A DNA stretch of 64,000 bases from JAWSVE01 sp033852115 (GCA_033852115.1 JAWSVE010000002.1:744001-808000); one strand, 5' to 3'; positions 25,125-36,080 are shown, counted from the first letter of the stretch. The notes: generated from the letters alone by a model not told the origin. Program-made: numbers and translations.

Positions 25125-26402
25125 ATGATTAATTCGTTAAGCCTTCCTGGGTACCAGTTGGTGGATTCTGATGAGCAGAATGAAGACATACATTTTCGGC
25201 TTGAAGCACCTACACCAGTAGCCTGCGAGGGGTGCGGCGTGCAGGGTGAGTTCGTACGGTTCGGCAAGCGTGACGTTCCCTATCGTGATCTGCCCATCCA
25301 CGGCAAGCGGGTCACTCTCTGGGTGGTCCGCCGCCGATACACCTGCCGGGCCTGCAAGACAACATTCAGGCCCCAGCTACCAGAGATGGTGGACGGATTC
25401 CGTATGACACTGCGGCTGCATGAGTACGTGGAGAAGGAATCCTTCAACCACCCCTACACCTTTGTGGCGGCACAGACCGGCCTGGACGAGAAGACGGTGC
25501 GCGACATCTTCAACGCCCGCGCCGAGTTCCTGGGGCGCTGGCACCGCTTCGAGACGCCCCGCATCCTGGGCATTGACGAGCTATACCTGAACAAGCGCTA
25601 CCGCTGCATTCTGACCAACATTGAGGAGCGAACCCTGCTCGACCTGCTGGCCACCCGCCGCCAGGACGTGGTGACCAACTACCTGATGAAGCTGAAAGAC
25701 CGGCAGAAGGTCGAGATCGTCAGCATGGACATGTGGAACCCCTACCGGGCAGCGGTCAAGGCTGTGCTGCCCCAGGCCCGTATCGTGGTCGATAAGTTCC
25801 ATGTGGTGCGCATGGCCAACGATGCCCTAGAGAGAGTGCGCAAGGGCCTCAGAAAGGAGCTGAAACCGTCCCAGAGCCGGACTCTCAAGGGAGACCGGAA
25901 AATCCTGCTGAAACGCGCTCACGAAGTCTCAGACCGGGAGCGCCTCATCATGGAGACCTGGACAGGCGCGTTCCCGCAACTGCTGGCCGCCTACGAGCAC
26001 AAGGAGCGCTTCTACGGCATCTGGGACGCCACCACACGGCTCCAGGCAGAAGCCGCCCTGGACGAGTGGATAGCCACCATCCCGAAGGGCCAAAAGGAAG
26101 TCTGGAGCGATCTGGTCAGGGCAGTGGGAAACTGGCGCGAAGAGACCATGACCTACTTCGAGACGGACATGCCCGTCACCAACGCTTACACGGAGTCCAT
26201 CAACCGACTGGCCAAGGACAAGAACCGTGAAGGGCGCGGTTACTCCTTCGAGGTGATGCGGGCACGAATGCTCTACACCACGAAGCACAAGAAGAAGGCA
26301 CCGACTGCGAAGGTCTCTCCTTTCTACAAGAAAACCATCGGTTACGGACTGCCGGACTTCGCAGAGGAACTCAACTACGGAGTCGATCTATCAACCATCT
26401 GA
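25125..26402 (+). CDS. tnpA: ISL3-family transposase
   Basis: DDE transposase of 425 aa. The N terminus has a zinc-finger-like segment (CEGCG, then CRACKTTF) and a helix-turn-helix region. The catalytic core has GIDELYL (first D), VSMDMWNPY (second D), VDKFHVVRM and NAYTESINRLAK (E), all typical of ISL3. It starts 12 bases after the permease stop with a GGGAG ribosome site, and ends 58 bases before the right end of the element. The frame is intact, so the element may still be active. Confidence 0.95.
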   Translation: MINSLSLPGYQLVDSDEQNEDIHFRLEAPTPVACEGCGVQGEFVRFGKRDVPYRDLPIHGKRVTLWVVRRRYTCRACKTTFRPQLPEMVDGFRMTLRLHEYVEKESFNHPYTFVAAQTGLDEKTVRDIFNARAEFLGRWHRFETPRILGIDELYLNKRYRCILTNIEERTLLDLLATRRQDVVTNYLMKLKDRQKVEIVSMDMWNPYRAAVKAVLPQARIVVDKFHVVRMANDALERVRKGLRKELKPSQSRTLKGDRKILLKRAHEVSDRERLIMETWTGAFPQLLAAYEHKERFYGIWDATTRLQAEAALDEWIATIPKGQKEVWSDLVRAVGNWREETMTYFETDMPVTNAYTESINRLAKDKNREGRGYSFEVMRARMLYTTKHKKKAPTAKVSPFYKKTIGYGLPDFAEELNYGVDLSTI

Positions 26403-26436
26403 TAATGGTATCAGGTTGGTGGGGTAAAGGTGCCCC

Positions 26437-26460
26437 ATCAACCATTAAATCCGTATACCC
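26437..26460 (-). repeat. Right terminal inverted repeat of the ISL3 element
   Basis: Reverse complement begins GGGTATACGGATTTAATGG. It is followed directly by the target duplication TTTTTAAG at 26461-26468. Confidence 0.93.
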
Positions 26461-26468
26461 TTTTTAAG

Positions 26469-26496
26469 TTGACAGGCGAGCAATCATGTTTACTAT
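26469..26496 (+). promoter_or_regulatory. Probable bioB promoter
   Basis: TTGACA at 26469-26474, a 16-base spacer, then TACTAT at 26491-26496. It sits 75 bases upstream of the bioB start and immediately after the IS target duplication, so it belongs to the original chromosome. No BirA-type operator is evident. Confidence 0.65.
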
Positions 26497-26570
26497 TGGC
26501 AAGTAGCAATTACGCCATCTATGTGGCCCACCTTCAAAATCACTTTGACCACCAAGAAAGCGAGCTGTTT

Positions 26571-27647
26571 ATGGCACACGCCGCAACAATTTCCCGAGAT
26601 CAGTCAGCATCATTGCGCCACGACTGGACTCGCCAAGAGATACTGGACTTATTTTCACTGCCTTTCAATGAGTTGCTGTTTCGTGCGCAGTCGGTCCATC
26701 GTCAACATTTTGATCCAACGCAGATTCAGGTCAGTACCTTGTGCTCTATCAAAACCGGCGCCTGCCCTGAGGATTGTAAGTACTGCCCTCAAAGCGGCCA
26801 TTACAATACCGGGCTTGAAAAAGAAAAATTGATGGCGGTGGAGAAGGTGTTGCAAGAAGCCCGTGAAGCCAAGGCCAACGGTGCCAGCCGGTTTTGTATG
26901 GGAGCAGCGTGGCGTTCGCCGGTAGAAAAAGATATGTGCATGGTGACCGAGATGGTAGCGGGTGTTAAGGCGCTGGGTCTTGAGACGTGTATGACGTTGG
27001 GTATGCTCAATGAAGGCCAAGCTGAGCAACTCGCTGAAGCCGGTCTAGATTACTACAACCATAATCTTGATACGTCACCTGAATTCTACGGAGAAATCAT
27101 AACTACGCGTACTTACCAAGATCGCCTTGAAACCCTAGCTAATGTTCGTGCTGCAGGTATGAAGGTTTGCTGCGGAGGTATCGTGGGTATGGGCGAAGAG
27201 GTCAGCGATCGAGCGGGCCTGCTGCAACAATTATCTGCTATGCACCCTCATCCTGAATCGGTGCCAATCAACCAGCTGGTTAAAGTGAAAGGTGTACCTC
27301 TAGAAGAAGCGGACGATATTAGTGGCATGGATTTCGTTCGTACCATAGCGGTTGCTCGTATCCTCATGCCTCAATCCTACGTGCGCTTATCGGCCGGTCG
27401 CGAAAACATGAGTGAAGAAACTCAAGCACTGGCGTTTATGGCGGGTGCAAACTCCATCTTCTATGGTGAAAAGCTGCTGACAACTAGTAACCCTTCAGCA
27501 AATCGCGATGTGCAATTGTTTAAAAAGCTCGGATTGCGACCTGAGATGGTAGAAACGTCAGTTGATCAAGATAAAGAAGGCAATGCCTTGCTTGATGCTA
27601 TTCAGGAGTCCGACCCTCGCAAGCCTTTCTACAACGCCGCCGTGTAG
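26571..27647 (+). CDS. bioB: Biotin synthase
   Basis: Radical SAM enzyme inserting sulfur into dethiobiotin to give biotin. The SAM cluster motif is GACPEDCKYCPQS (CxxxCxxC). Further family segments are RFCMGAAWR, YYNHNLDTSPEFY, GGIVGMGE, and the C-terminal ANSIFYGEKLLTT. About 358 aa. The open frame extends upstream into the IS, but the ATG at 26571 (MAHAATISRDQ) is taken as the start because upstream residues are partly IS-encoded. No other bio gene is adjacent in this window. Confidence 0.95.
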   Translation: MAHAATISRDQSASLRHDWTRQEILDLFSLPFNELLFRAQSVHRQHFDPTQIQVSTLCSIKTGACPEDCKYCPQSGHYNTGLEKEKLMAVEKVLQEAREAKANGASRFCMGAAWRSPVEKDMCMVTEMVAGVKALGLETCMTLGMLNEGQAEQLAEAGLDYYNHNLDTSPEFYGEIITTRTYQDRLETLANVRAAGMKVCCGGIVGMGEEVSDRAGLLQQLSAMHPHPESVPINQLVKVKGVPLEEADDISGMDFVRTIAVARILMPQSYVRLSAGRENMSEETQALAFMAGANSIFYGEKLLTTSNPSANRDVQLFKKLGLRPEMVETSVDQDKEGNALLDAIQESDPRKPFYNAAV

Positions 27648-27656
27648 GTTCCCAAC

Positions 27657-27676
27657 GGCAGCTCGCAAAAGCTGCC
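27657..27676 (+). terminator. Likely bioB terminator
   Basis: Seven-bp stem GGCAGCT/AGCTGCC with a CGCAAA loop, nine bases after the bioB stop, followed by TACTTTT. Confidence 0.65.
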
Positions 27677-27924
27677 TACTTTTCCAATCTCATTCTATAT
27701 TCCATCCCGCTTTTGCCTGTGAACTTCTAAGAACCCGTCCAAAGGGGTTAGACGCAGAGCGAAGATATAGGTGTTTTTATAAGTAAAAATTGTCTTATAA
27801 AATAGACTGTTACCCCTTTTTTAGACTGAATTTTGTACAGTTTCGCGGTACACTATGTTACAGCGCTAAGTGCAACTCAGGGGCTTTGCCTCCGCTTTGT
27901 GCACTGTCGACCCAAGGAGTCCCT

Positions 27925-28164
27925 ATGATTAGCTCAGTGATTAATACCGGTTTGCAAGGGCTGCAGAGTAGCAGTCGTGAGATCGTGAAATCCGCCGACG
28001 AGATTGTAAAGGCCGGCACGACGGAGCGCGATAACAGTAATATTTCTGATATTGCCGAGCCAATCGTTAACATGGCGATCGAGCAGCAAGTGTTTGATGC
28101 CTCTGCAAAAATTGTCAAGGTAGGCGATGAGATGCTGGGCACCCTCATGGACATTAAGGCCTAG
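27925..28164 (+). CDS. Small protein resembling flagellar rod/hook C termini, 79 aa
   Basis: Short helical protein. Its C-terminal half (NMAIEQQVFDASAKIVKVGD, then EMLGTLMDI) resembles the heptad pattern at the C terminus of flagellar axial proteins (FlgE/FlgG type). It is far too short to be one, so the resemblance may only reflect helix periodicity. The ATG at 27925 has a good AAGGAG site at 27914-27919; the longer open frame upstream is not used. The next gene starts 12 bases downstream of this gene's stop, so they are probably co-transcribed. Specific function unknown. Confidence 0.6.
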   Translation: MISSVINTGLQGLQSSSREIVKSADEIVKAGTTERDNSNISDIAEPIVNMAIEQQVFDASAKIVKVGDEMLGTLMDIKA

Positions 28165-28176
28165 CGGTGTTGCGTC

Positions 28177-29052
28177 ATGAACGGCGTCGGTCCAGTCAAC
28201 AACTTCGCGAATGCTATCTCACCCTTTAGCCCTGTAGGTAAGCAGGCTGTTGGTGAAGAAAATACGGAATCTAAAACAAGTACCTTCAAACCCGTCTTAG
28301 AATCGCCAGAATCCAATAAGTCAGACAACCGCACAGAAAAAGATGATCCCAACAAGCTCATGGATCGCGCCAATCGTCCAATTGAGGAAGAGAAAGGTGA
28401 ACAAGAGTCGGGTTCTGGTGCCCGTGAAGAAAACAGGGAAGAGGCAGATGCTGACGAAGCAGAGTCTAAAAAGCGGCGACAAGATATTGATGTGCAAAAT
28501 CAAATTCGCGACCTTGCCGCGCGTGATCGAGAAGTGCGTAATCATGAGCGTGCTCACTCAGCACTAGGCGGCGTATATGCTGGTGCGCCAACCTATACTT
28601 ATAGGCGTGGTCCTGATGGTGTTAATTACGCGGTGTCTGGGGAGGTGTCCATCAGTAGTGGCAGGATTAGTGAAGATCCGCGAGCTAATATTCAGCAGGC
28701 GCAAGCCATTCGGCGTGCCGCGTTGGCTCCCGCAGACCCATCCCCGCAAGACCGTCGTGTAGCTGCTAGCGCTGCGCAAATGGAGGCTGATGCTAGGCAA
28801 GCGCTGGTGGAGAAAGCTCAGCAAGAGCGTCTAGCCGATAGCGAACAGCGCATGGAGCGGCAAGATCAACTGCGTGAAGCGCAAGAGCAGAGAGAAGAGA
28901 GAGTTTCAGAGCTGGCACAGGAAGCTCAGCAGCGTGAGCAAGTGTTCAGTGCCGTCCGAGCCAGGAATCTCGACCTCAATCAGCGCCTTATTGATATTGG
29001 GGTGCAGGTCTCCTCAGCGGATTCGGGTTCGGTGGTGAGCGAGTCGGTCTGA
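28177..29052 (+). CDS. SprA-related putative metalloprotease (HExxH protein)
   Basis: Protein of 291 aa with an acidic, Glu/Lys-rich low-complexity N-terminal half (about 45-110). A conserved core follows: RDREVRNHERAHSALGG containing HERAH (an HExxH zinc motif), PTYTYRRGPDG and YAVSGEVSI. This core is the signature of the SprA-related/CJM1_0395 putative metalloprotease family. A long Arg/Gln/Glu coiled coil (about 195-265) follows. No signal peptide is seen. Proteolytic activity in the family has not, to my knowledge, been well established. Confidence 0.8.
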   Translation: MNGVGPVNNFANAISPFSPVGKQAVGEENTESKTSTFKPVLESPESNKSDNRTEKDDPNKLMDRANRPIEEEKGEQESGSGAREENREEADADEAESKKRRQDIDVQNQIRDLAARDREVRNHERAHSALGGVYAGAPTYTYRRGPDGVNYAVSGEVSISSGRISEDPRANIQQAQAIRRAALAPADPSPQDRRVAASAAQMEADARQALVEKAQQERLADSEQRMERQDQLREAQEQREERVSELAQEAQQREQVFSAVRARNLDLNQRLIDIGVQVSSADSGSVVSESV

Positions 29053-29405
29053 TTCGTTCGCTTCGGCAAAGAAATCTCCGTTACCCGTTTTAATTCTTTT
29101 GGTAATTAATTACTCTATTCTCTGAGCCTATCTTTATTCGGCAACGTAATGCCCTATTATTGTTGCCATCTTTCATTACCACAGTGTGTTGAATTTCTAT
29201 CTGTGACCAATTAACCAGTATTGGCCATTGGGTCATCGGTAGTAAATGAGCTATAAATGGTAAAGTTGCCATTTATTTTTTTGTGACTCTTTGTTCCATT
29301 TCGTTTCTATTTTATAGTGAGACCAATTCGCGCTTTTCAGTCGCGTTTTTATGAAACCAGAACGAGCCCTTCAATGGGGCCGTGTTTAAATCAGTTGAGG
29401 TGGAT
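29053..29405. other. 353-base intergenic region upstream of acyl-CoA dehydrogenase
   Basis: AT-rich, no gene seen. An imperfect inverted repeat, TGACCAAT (near 29204) and ATTGGGTCA (near 29227), could be an operator for fatty-acid regulation. No terminator with a clear T-run was found. Confidence 0.35.
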
Positions 29406-31205
29406 ATGCCAGAATTTAAAGCGCCGTTGCGAGACGTTCGGTTTGCACGTAATGAAGTACTCAAGTTTCATGAATTATGGGCGAAGTTACCCGGGTGTGA
29501 AGATGCAACCCCCGATATGATCGATGCGATCCTGGAAGAGTTGGGCAAGTTTAGTGAAAACGAAGTGGCTCCTTGTAACCAAGTGGGTGATCAGCAAGGT
29601 TGTCGCTTAGAGGATGGCGAAGTAAAAACGCCAGATGGCTTTAAAGAAGCCTATCAACTATTTATCGAAGCCGGCTGGTCCGGTTTGTCTAGTCCAACTG
29701 AGTTTGGTGGTCAGGGCCTACCTGTTTCGTTGGGTATGGTCATGAATGAAATGCTCGGAACGGCTAATTGGTCGTGGTCAATGTACCCGCTATTAAGCCA
29801 TGGAGCGCGAACTAGTTTGGAGTGTCACGGTAGTGATGAGCTAAAAGGTATTTATTTGCCGAAGCTTACCGAGGGGCGCTGGACAGGCACCATGTGTTTG
29901 ACTGAGCCGCATTGCGGTACCGATCTTGGTCTATTGCGTACCAAGGCGGAACTACAAGCTGATGGCACTTATTCTGTCACTGGGACGAAGATTTTTATTT
30001 CGTCCGGTGATCACGATATGGCGGAGAATATCGTTCATCTAGTCATTGCTCGCACGCCTGATGCGCCAGCTGGAACAAAAGGTATTTCGTTGTTTGTTGT
30101 TCCTAAATATGTTCCTGACGCAGATAACAACCCTGGCGAGCGCAATTCACTTTCATGTGGTGCGCTAGAGCATAAGATGGGAATCCACGGTAACGCCACA
30201 TGCGTCATGAATTTTGATGGCGCAAAAGGCTATTTGGTGGGCGAATTGAACAAGGGTTTGAGTTACATGTTCACAATGATGAACTCGGCTCGACTCGGTG
30301 TAGCGTTGCAGGGTTTGGCTCATCTTGAAAACGGCCTGCAGGGCGCAACTCGTTACGCGCTGGATCGGTTGCAATCGCGCTCCTTGAGCGGCGTTAAAAA
30401 TCCCGACGGCGCGGCAGACCCAATTATCGTTCATCCTGATGTGCGTCGCATGTTGCTGACCGTGAAAGCATTTGCCGAAGGTACGCGCATGCTGGGGCAT
30501 TACTGTGCGCAGCTGCTGGACGTTCAGCATTATGCTGAAACCGAAGAGGAGCGTAATGAAGCCGATGAGTTGTTGGCGCTGTTGACGCCGATTGCGAAGG
30601 GTTTTATCACCGAAGTTGGATTTGAAGGCGCAAACTTGGCCATGCAGGTGTTTGGTGGTCACGGCTACATCGCTGAATGGGGTATGGAGCAAAATGTTCG
30701 CGATGCGCGTATCGCGATGATTTACGAGGGAACGAATGGTATCCAGGCTCTGGATTTGTTAGGCCGTAAAATTCTGAGCAATCAGGGACAAACTCTTCAG
30801 AAGTTCACCAAGCAGATCCATAAATACTGTAAGGCAAATGCTGAGAATGCAGAGTTGGCTCCCTTCATTGAGCCGCTGAACAAACTCAACCAGGAGTGGG
30901 TCGAGGTGACGATGAATGTGGGTGCACGTGCAATGCAAAATATGGACGAATTAGGCGGCGCGTCTTTCGATTATATGATGTACTCAGGCTACATTACTTT
31001 GGCTTACTTCTGGGCGAGAGCAGCTGAAGTTGCGCAAGAAAAGCTGAAAGAGGGTGTCGAGACTGAGTTTTATCAGGCGAAGCTTGATACGGCAACTTTC
31101 TACTACCGTCGTATTTTACCGCGTACTTTGTCATTGGTTGCGACTATTAAAGATGGTGTCGATTCTTTGATGACGTTGGACCAAGAGCGATTTGCTGATA
31201 TTTAG
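29406..31205 (+). CDS. Acyl-CoA dehydrogenase, ~600-aa C-terminally extended type
   Basis: FAD-dependent beta-oxidation enzyme oxidising acyl-CoA to trans-2-enoyl-CoA. It has the N-terminal helical domain, the flavin-binding GTMCLTEPHCGTDLG and FISSGDHDM region, and the catalytic-glutamate segment IYEGTNGIQALDLLGRK. The extra C-terminal domain (about 460-595) is typical of the AcdB/DUF-extended dehydrogenases of proteobacteria. I use the ATG at 29406 (MPEFKAPLRDVRF), the family N terminus; an in-frame start eight codons earlier also exists. It stands alone, with a strong terminator after it. Chain-length preference is unknown. Confidence 0.93.
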   Translation: MPEFKAPLRDVRFARNEVLKFHELWAKLPGCEDATPDMIDAILEELGKFSENEVAPCNQVGDQQGCRLEDGEVKTPDGFKEAYQLFIEAGWSGLSSPTEFGGQGLPVSLGMVMNEMLGTANWSWSMYPLLSHGARTSLECHGSDELKGIYLPKLTEGRWTGTMCLTEPHCGTDLGLLRTKAELQADGTYSVTGTKIFISSGDHDMAENIVHLVIARTPDAPAGTKGISLFVVPKYVPDADNNPGERNSLSCGALEHKMGIHGNATCVMNFDGAKGYLVGELNKGLSYMFTMMNSARLGVALQGLAHLENGLQGATRYALDRLQSRSLSGVKNPDGAADPIIVHPDVRRMLLTVKAFAEGTRMLGHYCAQLLDVQHYAETEEERNEADELLALLTPIAKGFITEVGFEGANLAMQVFGGHGYIAEWGMEQNVRDARIAMIYEGTNGIQALDLLGRKILSNQGQTLQKFTKQIHKYCKANAENAELAPFIEPLNKLNQEWVEVTMNVGARAMQNMDELGGASFDYMMYSGYITLAYFWARAAEVAQEKLKEGVETEFYQAKLDTATFYYRRILPRTLSLVATIKDGVDSLMTLDQERFADI

Positions 31206-31236
31206 TTCCGTGCGCTGAATATCTGTGGTCTGCTCC

Positions 31237-31268
31237 AAGCCCCTTACTGGCTAGCCGGTAAGGGGCTT
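31237..31268 (+). terminator. Rho-independent terminator after acyl-CoA dehydrogenase
   Basis: Eleven-bp perfect stem (31237-31247 with 31258-31268) around a 10-base loop that is itself palindromic, followed by a T-rich tail. Confidence 0.88.
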
Positions 31269-31329
31269 TGTCTTTATAATCAGCGGCACTGAAAATAATG
31301 TAATTCTTCGCAACGTGGTGAAAGGCAAT

Positions 31330-31512
31330 ATGTCGGACAATCGACTTTATCCAGATGATCAGGCTCGAGTAGATGCCTACAATAAGCGCGGATACAACGA
31401 TATCGAGCGAAAGCCATTTCGTCCGTTATTGCTCCTTTTTGTGCTGTTTTTGGTCGTTTCCGGTCTCGGCGGAGTTGCCTATGCTATAGCTTGGTGGCAT
31501 GGTGTCATTTAG
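31330..31512 (+). CDS. DUF3094 small membrane protein
   Basis: About 60 aa. An N-terminal cytoplasmic segment with RLYPDDQARVDAYNKRGYN and ERKPFRPL is followed by one transmembrane helix (about 34-55). This matches the DUF3094 family of gammaproteobacteria, function unknown. The ATG at 31330 is preferred over one five codons upstream. Confidence 0.8.
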   Translation: MSDNRLYPDDQARVDAYNKRGYNDIERKPFRPLLLLFVLFLVVSGLGGVAYAIAWWHGVI

Positions 31513-31548
31513 CGGATAACCAACTCCATAAAAACGGCGAGGCTTGGC

Positions 31549-31851
31549 ATGGACCCAAAGGTAGTACAACACATGGCGCTGCTTATGTCGGTAAATTGTG
31601 TGCGCAAAACGGTTCTGGATGACTTTGTCGCCAATGGCAAGTTGAGCGAGCAAGACTTGCAGGTGTTTATCGGTGAATCTACCGATAAGCTCTATACCTT
31701 CCTGAATTACCTACTGAATAAATCCGAACAAGATAAACAGCTCTTCTTAGAGATTATGAACACGTCATATCCGCAGGGTTGGCCAGAACCTCAGTTATCT
31801 CCGGTGTTTGAGGAGGCGGTTGAGTTGGTGAAAAAACAGCGCGGATTATAA
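31549..31851 (+). CDS. Conserved hypothetical protein, 100 aa
   Basis: Small, all-helical soluble protein (MDPKVVQHMALLMSVNCV at the start, PQGWPEPQLSPVFEEAVELV near the end). I do not recognise a named family. It follows the DUF3094 gene by 36 bases on the same strand and is convergent, only seven bases apart, with the next gene. No active-site motif is visible. Confidence 0.6.
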   Translation: MDPKVVQHMALLMSVNCVRKTVLDDFVANGKLSEQDLQVFIGESTDKLYTFLNYLLNKSEQDKQLFLEIMNTSYPQGWPEPQLSPVFEEAVELVKKQRGL

Positions 31852-31858
31852 CGACTAT

Positions 31859-32179
31859 TCAGTCTTCCCAGCTCCAGCGGAGGGGTTCGCCAAAGTCATC
31901 ACGAATCAAAACGCGTCGTGGTTGTTTGCGGACTTTTTTCGGCGTGGGGGTGGGCTTTCTCCTGGCATCAATCGCTTTGACTTCATTGACTAATGGCGTG
32001 CGGTTTTCTTTAGGTTCGCTGAAAGTCACGGGTGGTATTTGGTAAGCGCCGATCTCTTTTCCGCTAATACCTCTTTCAACGGGCGTGACGTGGCCGCCTC
32101 TTTTCAAAAACGCGTCTATTTGTTCTGTCAGCTCTTGGCGTTCCTTCGCTTTTGATTTTGAGGGCTTGATATACGGCAT
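31859..32179 (-). CDS. Conserved hypothetical basic protein, 106 aa
   Basis: Starts MPYIKPSKSKAKERQEL. The segment EQIDAFLKRGGHVTPVERG resembles short proteins of pseudomonads with a KRGG-type motif, but no function is assigned to them as far as I know. The C terminus is Pro/Lys/Arg-rich with a final WSWED. I prefer the ATG at 32177-32179 over the longer frame from 32269, whose extra N terminus is less convincing. It could bind nucleic acid given its charge; that is speculation. Confidence 0.55.
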   Translation of the reverse strand: MPYIKPSKSKAKERQELTEQIDAFLKRGGHVTPVERGISGKEIGAYQIPPVTFSEPKENRTPLVNEVKAIDARRKPTPTPKKVRKQPRRVLIRDDFGEPLRWSWED

Positions 32180-32442
32180 GGCATGCGATCTAAACGATTC
32201 ACTCAGTGTAGGCCAGGAACTCTCCAGTTTAGCAGTCACTGCTAAGAGGGTTAAAGGGTCGGCTGGCAAAAATAGCAGCCAGCGGGCTAGGAGGTTGAGA
32301 AGTTGTCGGTTAATCGACGACAGCTGCTGTTTTCAAAGGGGTTCGACCAAATAGAGATACTCGGTCAATCTGCAAAAACTCATCTAAACTGAGCTAAAGG
32401 GCTCTTTTTACCGTGGGTAAGTAGCTAAATCGTTTTAGGAAG

Positions 32443-34101
32443 ATGAGTGGTTACATGAAGCAGATTGATTTGATCAAAATATATAGCAAGAAGCGATGCT
32501 TGGTTGTCGATGATCTTTCCGAAATTCGCGGGTCGATTAAGCGGATGCTGAAAGTGTTCGGCGTTGAGGACGTGGACACTGCGGCAAATGGTGAGGAAGC
32601 CGTAGAGCTTTGTACCAGCAAAAGCTATGACATAGTGCTGTGTGATTACAATCTTGGTAAGGGTAAGGATGGCCAGCAGATCTTAGAGGAGCTGCGTTTT
32701 CGAAAGCTGCTGAAAAACACCAGTCTCTACATCATGATTACGGCAGAATCGTCCCGAGACATGGTGTTGGGTGCTCTGGAGTATCAGCCGGATGATTACG
32801 TGACAAAGCCTATTACGCAGTCCTCCTTGAGGACTCGTCTGGATAAAGCCCTTATTCGTCATGAAGCACTGTACGGCATAAAACAGGCGATCGATAAGAA
32901 AAACTATAAAAAGGCAGCCGAGTTAAGTGAGGCCGTTGAAAAGACCGAACCGCGCTACGAGATGATGTGTAAGAGTATGCGAGGGGAGCTATATCAGCTG
33001 CTTGAAGAGTACGACAAGGCAAGATCATTGTACGACAGTGTCTTAGATGATTCTGATGCAGTATGGGCGAAGCTAGGCTTGGGTAAAACACTAATAGCGT
33101 TGCGCGAATTCGGCGACGCTGAAGAGGTCCTTAAAGAAGTGCTGGAAGTGGATAATCGCTACGTCGAGGCCCACGACCTATTGGCCGTTTGCTATAACGA
33201 GCAGGCAGACGGCATTCGCGCTCAAGCGGAAATGAAAAAAGCCGTTGAGGTGTCGCCCAAATCTGTGCTCCGTCAGCGTCGTTTGGCTGCCCTGGCCTTA
33301 AAAAACCAGGATATTCCAACCAGTCTAAAAGCGAGTCGCAGTACTGTAAAACTCGGTCAGAATTCTTGCTATGAGTCCCCGACAGACTATTTCAATTTGG
33401 CGGGCCGCTTGGCAGATACGATTAAGGAAAACGGCAATAGTAACTCGCAAAACTCGAAAGAAGCGTTTGAAATCCTACAGAAGGTCGAGCAACGCTATCC
33501 GAGAGATAAGTCTATTTTGCTGCAAAGCGCATCCGTCAAATCGCGTGTTCACTCGGCGCGAAAAGAGTTGGCAGATGCAGAAAAATGGGAAGATACCGCT
33601 CGTGAAATCTACTTTGATATTGAAGATGAGGTCGGGGTTGAGGCAAGTCTCGAGTATGCACACACATTAATGAACTCAGGTGACGACGTAGCTGCTCGAA
33701 AGATTATGGAGCGTATCGTTAAAGAAGACCCCAATAACGTCGAGCTGGCTGAACAAATTGATTCTCTATCCGACGAGCCTGTTTCTAAACGAGGTAAAAA
33801 ACAGGTGTCTGAACTCACCAAGCGGGGTATCGCGTGTTATGAGGGCAAGGACTACGAAGAGGCCATTCACATATTTAAGAACGCGGTTGCGCTTTATCCT
33901 AAACACGTTGGTCTGAATCTAAACCTTGTTCAGGTCATCCTTGCCGAATGCGAAAGTAACGGAGCCCAGCGCCAATACCGTGCAATCTGTCGCAAGTGTC
34001 TAAGTAGTGTCGACGGTTTATCGGAGTCTAGCCCTCAGTTTGAGCGGTTTAATTACTTAAAGCGGCAGGCACAACAGTGTTTCCCGGAGCATGCGGCCTA
34101 A
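32443..34101 (+). CDS. Response regulator with TPR-like repeats
   Basis: Receiver domain (about 15-140) with acidic pair VVDDLSEIR, phosphoacceptor aspartate in VLCDYNLG, threonine in MITAES and lysine in YVTKPI. All are intact, so it should be phosphorylatable. The remaining 400 residues are helical repeats of TPR type (for example AEEVLKEVLEVDNRYVEAHD, and YEEAIHIFKNAVALYPKHVG). No DNA-binding or enzymatic domain is present, so output is likely by protein-protein contact. Start choice is open: AGGAAG abuts the ATG at 32443, and an ATG at 32455 would be better spaced. It is the last core gene before the tRNA. Confidence 0.88.
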   Translation: MSGYMKQIDLIKIYSKKRCLVVDDLSEIRGSIKRMLKVFGVEDVDTAANGEEAVELCTSKSYDIVLCDYNLGKGKDGQQILEELRFRKLLKNTSLYIMITAESSRDMVLGALEYQPDDYVTKPITQSSLRTRLDKALIRHEALYGIKQAIDKKNYKKAAELSEAVEKTEPRYEMMCKSMRGELYQLLEEYDKARSLYDSVLDDSDAVWAKLGLGKTLIALREFGDAEEVLKEVLEVDNRYVEAHDLLAVCYNEQADGIRAQAEMKKAVEVSPKSVLRQRRLAALALKNQDIPTSLKASRSTVKLGQNSCYESPTDYFNLAGRLADTIKENGNSNSQNSKEAFEILQKVEQRYPRDKSILLQSASVKSRVHSARKELADAEKWEDTAREIYFDIEDEVGVEASLEYAHTLMNSGDDVAARKIMERIVKEDPNNVELAEQIDSLSDEPVSKRGKKQVSELTKRGIACYEGKDYEEAIHIFKNAVALYPKHVGLNLNLVQVILAECESNGAQRQYRAICRKCLSSVDGLSESSPQFERFNYLKRQAQQCFPEHAA

Positions 34102-34137
34102 ACCCTTAAATAAAACCTTTCTAATCAGGGGTTTGTC

Positions 34138-34166
34138 TTGACCCCTCCTACGCTCCTCCCTATAAT
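34138..34166 (+). promoter_or_regulatory. Strong promoter of the tRNA-fMet transcript
   Basis: TTGACC at 34138-34143, 17-base spacer, TATAAT at 34161-34166, followed by a GC-rich start (GCGCAGCC) as in stable-RNA promoters. It is oriented toward the tRNA, which begins about 215 bases after the predicted start site. Confidence 0.85.
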
Positions 34167-34266
34167 GCGCAGCCTCAGTTAGGGGAGAGACTTTCCCAGC
34201 TGAGAAACCAGGTGCGATTAGCTGGTCTATATCGCAGAAGGAAGTGCAGCCTTCTAAAAAATGGTA

Positions 34267-36062
<1,796 letters not shown>

Positions 36063-36080
36063 CTTACTTATTCCTGTTTT

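Larger units (their letters stand above)
23476..26460. mobile_element. Complete ISL3-family element with arsR and permease passengers
   Basis: A 2,985-bp insertion between comF and bioB. The ends are imperfect 24-bp inverted repeats, and an identical 8-bp sequence TTTTTAAG flanks it at 23468-23475 and 26461-26468, the target duplication size expected for ISL3. It carries a leftward ArsR-family regulator, a rightward ArsP-like permease and a rightward ISL3 transposase. Passenger-bearing ISL3 relatives (such as ISPpu12 of Pseudomonas) are known from the literature. The intact ends and exact duplication suggest recent insertion. Confidence 0.95.

Noticed and set aside
26430..26570. Longer BioB starting inside the IS
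   Set aside because: The extra 47 residues come partly from the IS end and do not fit the BioB N terminus; a promoter lies within them.
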